In this document: piece by piece, positions 58,456 to 64,000 of the stretch
Numbering within the stretch: the first letter of the stretch is position 1
Layout of the letters: every line of letters starts with the position of its first letter
Assembly (NCBI RefSeq): GCF_965213555.1
Contig: NZ_OZ243890.1
Span: 1,860,001 to 1,924,000, forward strand
Length of the DNA stretch: 64,000 bases
Direction: 5' to 3'
Source: Acuticoccus sp965213555
GTDB taxonomy: Bacteria; Pseudomonadota; Alphaproteobacteria; Rhizobiales; Amorphaceae
Made by a program: the position numbers and the translations under genes
Notes under the pieces: generated by a model
The model's input: the letters and a program-made list of their open reading frames with translations, nothing else
Database searches by the model: none
What the model was told of the DNA's origin: nothing

Positions 58456-59646
58456 GTGGTTCGAGGATTAGCAAAACGCATGGCCGCAGCGGCGCTGGCT
58501 GCAGGCTTGTTCAGCGGCGCGCAGTCGCTCGCCGATGGCGTCGACGAGCTGCCGCCTGAGGTGCAGGCGGAGCTGTACGATCCGGAGATGATGGATCCGC
58601 AGCAGCCGGTCGGCCCGAGCAGCTACCGCGATTGGATCGCGAAGAACCCGCCGCCTTGGACGATCGGCTACGCGAGCTCGTACGCCGGCAACACGTGGCG
58701 GGCGAACGTCATGGACCGCCTGCAGAACACGATCATTCCCAAGTGGAAGGAGCTTGGGCTGATCGATGAGGTGATCATCACCCAGTCGAACCTCAGCGAT
58801 GCGACGCAGATCCAGCAGATGCGTCAGCTGCTCGACCAGGGCGTCGACGCGCTCATCGTGTGCTGCTCGAACCCCACTGCGCTCAACCAGACCGTCCGCC
58901 TCGCCCATGCGAGGGGCGTACCCGTGTTTTCCGCGACCGGCTACCTGACGGCTCCCGAGGCGCTCAACTCCTCGGCGAACTTCGTCGTCGGCGGGTACAT
59001 GATGGGCAAGTGGATGGCGCAGGAGATCGGCGGCGCGGGGAACGTCCTCATCGTCGAGGGCATCCCCGGCGCGTCCGCCTCGGACTCGCAGAACGTTGGC
59101 ATCCTGCAGGCGCTCGAGGAGTACCCCGACATCGAGGTCGTCGGCACGCTGGCCGGCATGTGGACCGACCAGATCGCCCAATCGGAGATTCAACGCTGGC
59201 TCGCCACCAATCCCGGACAGCTCGACGGGATCATCATCCAGTCCGCGTCCGAGCTCGGTGCCATCCGCGCCATGAAGCAGTCCGGCCGCGAGATGGTGCC
59301 GATCACCATCGGCGGTGAGCTCGGCGCGCTGTGCTACTGGCGCAAGAACCCCGACTTCGTGTCCGCGGCGATCCAGGCATGGCCTCCGGGCGACGACTTC
59401 GAGATGAACTGGAACATCATGATGCGGACCCTGATGGGACAGGGTCCTATGGTTCAGTCCATCCTCACCAAGCCGCAGATGTTGACGTTTGAGGACCTCA
59501 CCAAGGTGCTGGACGAGGACTGCGACGAGGACTCGGCGGACTGGTACAACGTCGGCATCGAGGCCTGGGCTGGGAAGGAGTTCCTCGATCAGTTCTTCCT
59601 CGAGCCGGCCGACCCCGAGGAGTACGACGCCGCCAGCCACGGCTAG
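58456..59646 (+). CDS. periplasmic substrate-binding protein of a carbohydrate-type ABC importer
   Basis: A 396-residue receptor with a signal peptide (VVRGLAKRMAAAALAAGLFS then GAQSLADG). The mature part has the Peripla_BP_4 core: IGYASSYAGNTWRANVMDRL, ITQSNLSDATQIQQMRQLLD, QGVDALIVCCSNPTALNQTV, IVEGIPGASASDSQNVGILQ and IIQSASELGAIRAMKQSGRE. Such proteins normally bind sugars, but in this position, behind four acyl-CoA genes, another ligand may be carried. Start is GTG with GAGGGGGGA before it. A repeat (copy C) directly follows the stop and may reduce expression of the genes beyond. Confidence 0.88.
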   Translation: MVRGLAKRMAAAALAAGLFSGAQSLADGVDELPPEVQAELYDPEMMDPQQPVGPSSYRDWIAKNPPPWTIGYASSYAGNTWRANVMDRLQNTIIPKWKELGLIDEVIITQSNLSDATQIQQMRQLLDQGVDALIVCCSNPTALNQTVRLAHARGVPVFSATGYLTAPEALNSSANFVVGGYMMGKWMAQEIGGAGNVLIVEGIPGASASDSQNVGILQALEEYPDIEVVGTLAGMWTDQIAQSEIQRWLATNPGQLDGIIIQSASELGAIRAMKQSGREMVPITIGGELGALCYWRKNPDFVSAAIQAWPPGDDFEMNWNIMMRTLMGQGPMVQSILTKPQMLTFEDLTKVLDEDCDEDSADWYNVGIEAWAGKEFLDQFFLEPADPEEYDAASHG

Positions 59647-59750
59647 AGCATCCTGGGTCTTCTCAGACCCAGATTAGATGCGCTAGCTCCTTGATGAAGA
59701 GCGGTTTTTTTTGGGGTTTGGTGGTTTCCACCTAACCCCAAACCGCTCTA
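59644..59750 (+). repeat. 107-bp double-hairpin repeat, copy C
   Basis: The best-preserved copy. Hairpin 1: TAGAGCATC ... CTGGGTCT-TCTC-AGACCCAG ... GATGCGCTA. Spacer GCTCCTTGATGA. Hairpin 2: AGAGCGGTTTT, GGGGTTTGGTGG, loop TTT, CCACCTAACCCC, AAACCGCTCT, TA. The stop codon of the binding-protein gene forms part of its first bases (TAGAGC). The T8 run after AGAGCGG makes it a plausible transcription attenuator inside the operon. Confidence 0.85.
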
Positions 59751-59810
59751 GCCGCCTGTCTGGCGACCGTCCGCACCGCGGCATCGGTCGGCCGCTTTGA
59801 GGGCAGACGC

Positions 59811-61977
59811 ATGGCCCAGCCCCTCGTGGAGCTCTCGTCGGTCACTATGACGTTCGGTCCGACCGTTGCGCTCGCTGGCGCGAACCTCACGGCCTACGCC
59901 GGTGAGGTGCACGCCATTGTCGGCGGCAACGGCTCGGGCAAGTCGACGCTGGCGAAGGTCATGTCGGGGATCCTGATCCCCGACTCCGGTCAGGTGTCGA
60001 TCCTTGGCGAGTCCGCGACCAGCCCCATCGAGGCGCGCGACCTCGGCATCGCGAACGTCTACCAGGAGGTGCTCGTCGCCGACGAATGCACCGTCTTGGA
60101 AAACCTGTTCCTCGGTGCCGACGGGCTCTTCAGGGGGTACGCTGACGCGCGAGGAGAAGGAGCGCCAGGCCTCGAGCCTGCTGCGCGACCTGCTCGGCTT
60201 CGACCTCGACCTGTCGGCAACGGTTGGCGACCTGCCGCTCAGCCTCAAGCAGTGGATCACCATCGCACGGGCGCTCCTGACCGAGCCGAAGGTGCTGATC
60301 CTCGACGAGTCGTCCGCCGCGCTCGACTTCGACGCCACCGAGCGGTTGTTCCGCAAGATGCGGGAGCTCACCGCGAGGGGGGCCGCCGTGCTCATCGTGA
60401 CCCACCGCGTGGCGGAGCTCGTGCGCATCGCCGACCGCGCGACCGTGCTGCGCGACGGGGTCGACGTCGGCTGCCTGGAGCGGGAGGAGATCACGGAAGC
60501 ACGCATCCTCGAGCTCATCGCTGGACCGGCGCGGGAGGCTGCCGCGCGCACCTTCGCCGTCCCGACCCGTCAGGGTGAGGCGCCGGTCCTGCGCGTGGAG
60601 GAGGTGCGGGTTGCCCCAGGCGCCGCACCGGTAAGCCTCAGCCTCTACCCCGGCGAGGTCATCGGCGTCACAGGCCTGGACGGCTCCGGGCAGGCCGCCT
60701 TCGTGCGCGCGCTCGCCGGGGTCGAGCCGCCTGCGAGCGGTCGCATCACGGTCCTGGAGGATGGCCATGCAGCCGCCATCGCCGACCTTTCGAGCGCGCG
60801 AGCGGCGAAGGTCTCCTACGTCAGCGGCGACAGGAAGAGGGAAGGCATCTTCGCCAACCTCTCGATCTTCGAGAACCTTCTGCTTCCGGTCTACGATGCC
60901 TATCGCGTCGGGGGTTGGCTCAACCTCACCGACCGTCGCAAGCTGACCCCGGTCTTCGAGTGGGAGGCCGGCAAGCTCGCGGTGAAGATGGGCGACCGGA
61001 ACGATGCCATCGTGTCGTTGTCCGGCGGCAACCAGCAGAAGGTCCTGATCGCGCGCGCCTTCGCCGAGAAGCCGGCGGTCCTTGTGCTCAACGACCCGGC
61101 GCGCGGCATCGACATTGGAGCCAAGCTCGACCTATACAAAAACCTGCGTGAGTACGCCGCACGCGGCGGCGCCGTCATCTTCCTGTCCAGCGAGATCGAG
61201 GAGTTCCTTGACCTTTGTACGGCGGTGCACGTGTTCCGGAACGGCACGATCTCGGCGAGCTTCGCGCCTCCCTTCGACGGGCACACGATCCTCAACGCGA
61301 TGTTCGGACGTAGGACGGACGCGCCGATGCCGGGTGGGGCAGCCACGCCGGACGTGGACGCGTCGGAGCGTCCGGCGAGCCGTCGTCCGAGCGTCGCGAA
61401 CGGCCGACCGATGCCCCGGCCGCTCCGCTCGTCGCACCGGGCCGCGAAGCCTGCGAAGGTCGGCCTCCTCCGGCTCGCCGCGCCCGATATCGCTCAAGGC
61501 ACCATGATGCCGGCCCGCTTCGCTGAGGCGTCGAGCGTCCAGCCGCGATTGACTTGGTCGGGCGTGCCCGAAGGAACCAAGAGCCTCGCCCTCGCGGTGA
61601 CCGATCCAGACCTGCCGGACGAGCTCGGCTTCGGTCGCTCATTCGCCCACTGGCTGGTCTACGACATCACGCCCGAGGTCGGTGAGATCGCGGAAGGGTC
61701 CAGCGGAACCGACCGGATGCCCGTCGGCGCCAAGGAGCTCGCCAGCGATTTTGTCACCTTCGGCATCCCGGGTTACGCTGCGCATTACGCCGGCCCTTGG
61801 CCTCCCGACAGACCGCACCGGTACGTGTTCACGCTCTACGCGCTCAACGTGCCGAAGCTTGAGCTTTCCCCCGAGGCGGACCTTCCCGCATTCTCGGCGG
61901 CGGTGCTGCCAGCGACGATCGAACAGAGTTCATTCGCTGCGCTGTACGGGCCAGCGAAGGCACCGCTACCAAGCTGA
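59811..61977 (+). pseudogene. ABC importer ATPase (RbsA-like), frameshifted, with an in-frame C-terminal PEBP/YbhB-like domain
   Basis: Two ATPase domains are visible. Domain 1 has Walker A GGNGSGKSTL near residue 42 and, after a change of frame, LSLKQWITIARALL and VLILDESSAALDF. Domain 2 has a degenerate Walker A (GLDGSGQAAF), GDRKREGIFANLSIFENLLL, and the signature SLSGGNQQKVLIARAF. The frame changes near 60136 at a run of five G (CTTCAGGGGGTACG); four G would restore LFRGTLTREEKERQ. After ATPase domain 2, a Pro/Arg-rich linker of about 50 residues leads without a stop into a PEBP-like domain: LLRLAAPDIAQGTMMPARFA, PRLTWSGVPEGTKSLALAVT, FAHWLVYDITPE and HRYVFTLYALNV. Confidence 0.82.
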
Positions 61978-62006
61978 TCGGTTGATCAAGGGATCCGGAG
62001 GAAGAG

Positions 62007-62411
62007 ATGGCGAGGTATGGCAGTCGGGCGAGCTTCGATCTCGACTGGATCGAACGCTGGGCGCGTCAGGTCAATGACGACCGAAGGCTTCCCGTCATCG
62101 GGCGATTCTTCACCAGCCGCTTCGTCCTCGGCGTCGACGACACGGACTACCTCATCGACGTGCGCAACGGCAAGATCCAAAAGATATCGGAGGGTCTTCT
62201 GCCCAACGACATGGGGTACGACTTTGGCTTACGTGCCCCTGCGAGCGCATGGATCAAGTTTTCTCAGCAGGTGCCGCCGCCGATGTTCAACGACATCTGG
62301 GCGATGGCGCATCCACTGCACAAGCAGCTCGTGATCGAAGGCAACCACCTGCCGTTCTGGCAGAACCTGCGGGCGCTGACCCACATGCTCGCGCTCATGC
62401 GACAGATCTGA
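62007..62411 (+). CDS. small SCP2-like protein
   Basis: The 134-residue protein is soluble and has GRFFTSRFVLGVDDTDYLID then VRNGKIQKISEGLLPNDMGY, followed by DFGLRAPASAWIKFSQQVPP and a C-terminal HKQLVIEGNHLPFWQNLRAL. The alternation of a short beta sheet and a helix before 'FWQNLRALTHML' resembles sterol-carrier-protein-2-like domains that bind fatty acyl or sterol-type ligands, but the match is only by eye. Good Shine-Dalgarno (GGAGGAAGAG). It sits 29 bases after the ATPase gene and 12 before the hydrolase gene, so it is part of the same operon and probably handles the same hydrophobic substrate. Confidence 0.65.
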   Translation: MARYGSRASFDLDWIERWARQVNDDRRLPVIGRFFTSRFVLGVDDTDYLIDVRNGKIQKISEGLLPNDMGYDFGLRAPASAWIKFSQQVPPPMFNDIWAMAHPLHKQLVIEGNHLPFWQNLRALTHMLALMRQI

Positions 62412-62423
62412 GGCGGAAACGTC

Positions 62424-63377
62424 ATGAACGCTCACGACCCGATCATCGGACGGTACGTCTATGTGCAGTGCCAGGGGCGCACCTATCGCACCTACTACGA
62501 AGAGAACGGCGAGGGCATCCCGCTCGTGTGCCTTCACACGGCAGGCACCGACAACAGGCAGTACCGCCATCAACTCTGCGACCCAGACATCACCGAGAAC
62601 TTTCGTGTCGTCGCGTTCGATCTTCCGTGGCACGGCAAATCGCTTCCTCCGGAGGACTACTACCTCATGGAGGACGAGTACAAGCTGACGTCGAAGTTCT
62701 ACGAGGAGTTCATCGTCTCCTTCTGCCAGGCGCTCGAGCTGCGCAAGCCGGTCATCATGGGTCAGTCGATGGGCGGCAACATCTGCCTACCGCTGGCGTT
62801 GAACCATGAGAACGAGTTCACCGCCCTCATCGCGCTGGAGGGGTGCGATCACTCGCCGGGATGGTGGATCGAGCCGTTGCATCACCCGCACATCCACGGC
62901 GGAGAGGTCGTGGCGACCTCCGTCTTCGGCCTGATGAGCCCGGAGTCGCCGGACAAGTACCGATGGGAAACATGGTGGTACTACGCACAGGGCGGTCCGG
63001 GGATCTTCAAGGGGGATCTGTACTTCTACAGTGTTGACTCTGACTTCCGCGACCACTGCTCCAAGATTTCGGGTCGGCTCCCGATCTACTTTCTCACGGG
63101 AGAGTACGACTTCGCCTGCACGCCGGAGATGACCGAGCGGACGGCGGAGAAGGTCAAGGGCGCGGAGTGCACCATCTTTTCCGGCGGTCACTTCCCGACG
63201 TCCGAGGATCCGGACAAGTTCAAGGAGGTCATCACCCCGGTGCTGCGCAAGATCATGGCGCTGGACCCTGAGCGTCGCGCCAAGGGCGCGATGAGCCGTG
63301 CGACGGGCGCGCCGACCCGTGCGCTCGGCCGCACCGGCAACGGGCGGGCGAGCGAGCGCCGCGTGGTCGAGCTCTAG
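62424..63377 (+). CDS. alpha/beta hydrolase
   Basis: A 317-residue hydrolase with the oxyanion/core strands IPLVCLHTAGTDNRQYRHQL and FRVVAFDLPWHGKSLPPEDY. The nucleophile elbow is GQSMGG (Ser115), the acid is in GEYDFACTPEM (Asp229) and the base in SGGHFPTSEDP (His256). The cap region (residues 140-210) is tryptophan- and histidine-rich (DHSPGWWIEPLHHPHIHGGE). It has no signal peptide, so it acts in the cytoplasm on a compound brought in by the importer; esters, lactones or ring-cleavage products are typical. The last 40 residues are a basic tail rich in Arg and Ala, which is unusual. Confidence 0.88.
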   Translation: MNAHDPIIGRYVYVQCQGRTYRTYYEENGEGIPLVCLHTAGTDNRQYRHQLCDPDITENFRVVAFDLPWHGKSLPPEDYYLMEDEYKLTSKFYEEFIVSFCQALELRKPVIMGQSMGGNICLPLALNHENEFTALIALEGCDHSPGWWIEPLHHPHIHGGEVVATSVFGLMSPESPDKYRWETWWYYAQGGPGIFKGDLYFYSVDSDFRDHCSKISGRLPIYFLTGEYDFACTPEMTERTAEKVKGAECTIFSGGHFPTSEDPDKFKEVITPVLRKIMALDPERRAKGAMSRATGAPTRALGRTGNGRASERRVVEL

Positions 63378-63392
63378 AGAGCGCGGCCCCGC

Positions 63393-64000
63393 GTGTCCTC
63401 CGGCTCGGGAGCCAACGCCTACCTCCTGGTCCCGATCGCGCTCCTCGGCGTGCTCTTGAGCACGGCCGTCATCCGCGGCCCGAACCTCGTCACGCAGACC
63501 GGCGTCGGCAGCGCCATCATCGTCGCCGCACCGTTGATCCTCGCAACCTACGCGCTGATGGCGCTGGCCATCGCGGGGCGCGGCACCGTCGACCTCGCGG
63601 TGGGCCCGCTGCTCGCGTTCGTCAACGTGTCGATCGTGAGGCTGAACGACCTCGGCCTCGTCACCACGCCCATCGGCGTGTTCGCCCTGGCTCTCGGGAT
63701 CGGCGCGCTCTACCAGGTCCTCTTTGCGCTCATCATCATCACCGTGCGGGTGCAGCCGATCATCGTCGCGCTGTCGGGCTTCCTCGCGCTGTCGGGCATC
63801 AACCTTGTCATCCTGCCGAGGCCCGGGGGGACGGCACCTGAATGGATGTTCGAGTGGGGCTTCGGGATCACGATCTTCACGCCCATCCTCGCCATCGTCG
63901 TGCTCGCGACGGGGGGCTGGCTCCTCTTCACGCTGACGCCGTTCTACCAGAACCTTCGGCTCATGGGCTACGACGAGCGCGCCGCCTTCACGAGCGGCGT
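63393..64000 (+). CDS. ABC importer permease (RbsC-like), cut by the window end
   Basis: The frame opens at GTG shortly after the hydrolase stop and stays open to the window edge, so only about 202 residues are seen. Spans: NAYLLVPIALLGVLLSTAVI, AIIVAAPLILATYALMALAI, and VFALALGIGALYQVLFALII, with the family signature ALSGFLALSGINLVIL and the GRGTVDLAVGPLLAFVN loop typical of BPD_transp_2 permeases. It would form the channel for the ATPase and binding protein encoded just upstream. A second permease may lie beyond the window. Confidence 0.85.
   Translation, partial: MSSGSGANAYLLVPIALLGVLLSTAVIRGPNLVTQTGVGSAIIVAAPLILATYALMALAIAGRGTVDLAVGPLLAFVNVSIVRLNDLGLVTTPIGVFALALGIGALYQVLFALIIITVRVQPIIVALSGFLALSGINLVILPRPGGTAPEWMFEWGFGITIFTPILAIVVLATGGWLLFTLTPFYQNLRLMGYDERAAFTSG

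Noticed and set aside
61500..61977. A separate ybhB/PEBP gene starting at ATG 61504
   Set aside because: The conserved domain begins upstream (LLRLAAPDI near 61460) in the ATPase frame, and no start with a ribosome site precedes it, so a stand-alone gene is less likely than a fusion.

Overview
The window is chromosomal DNA of very high G+C (roughly 70%) from an alphaproteobacterium, most likely of the order Hyphomicrobiales. This rests on the SRP RNA-dnaX-ybaB-recR block, the alphaproteobacterial form of DnaX, the sdhC-sdhD-sdhA order and a Porin_2-type major outer-membrane porin. Genus and species cannot be fixed from the sequence alone.

Layout. (1) 1-20.5 kb is mostly core genome: lepA, a membrane protein, a DUF2244 gene, a large unknown membrane protein behind an AT-rich leader, a YnjC/YnjD-type ABC importer without its binding protein, the SRP RNA, dnaX-ybaB-recR, a PfkB kinase, a CoA-transferase, a coupled unknown/TraB-GumN pair, and sdhCDA. 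Two decayed genes lie here: an IS481 transposase remnant and an Ogt/MGMT-like remnant that has lost its active-site block. (2) 20.5-27.4 kb is an accessory island where sdhB would often be expected. It holds a glycosyltransferase-like gene, an FrhB-family oxidoreductase, an O-antigen-polymerase-like membrane protein and two broken IS481 transposases. (3) 27.4-31.5 kb, minus strand: a class III aminotransferase, then a coupled GH15 hydrolase/glucose-dehydrogenase-like pair. (4) 32.2-48.2 kb is a seven-gene, plus-strand trehalose/alpha-glucan block: glgE, a treS-maltokinase fusion, glgB, glgX, treZ, malQ and treY. It encodes TreS-Mak-GlgE-GlgB (trehalose to glucan) and GlgX/TreY/TreZ (glucan back to trehalose), with MalQ reshuffling short chains. 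No glgC, glgA or glgP is present in the window. (5) 48.5-50 kb: porin and terminator. (6) 50.4-64 kb is an uptake-and-catabolism region: a TRAP transporter whose large permease gene is frameshifted, two acyl-CoA dehydrogenases, an acyl-CoA synthetase, an enoyl-CoA hydratase, and a carbohydrate-type ABC importer interleaved with an SCP2-like protein and an alpha/beta hydrolase. The importer ATPase gene is frameshifted in a G run and reads in frame into a PEBP/YbhB-like domain.

A 107-bp double-hairpin repeat occurs three times (22.25, 49.99 and 59.64 kb), plus a half copy at 2.79 kb. It marks the junctions of the accessory segments, and one copy starts at the probable end of an IS481 element. 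The most unusual items are this repeat and its link to the IS end, the ATPase-PEBP fusion inside a mixed ABC/beta-oxidation operon, and the single-locus trehalose-glucan network. All identifications are from reading the sequence; no database search was run.
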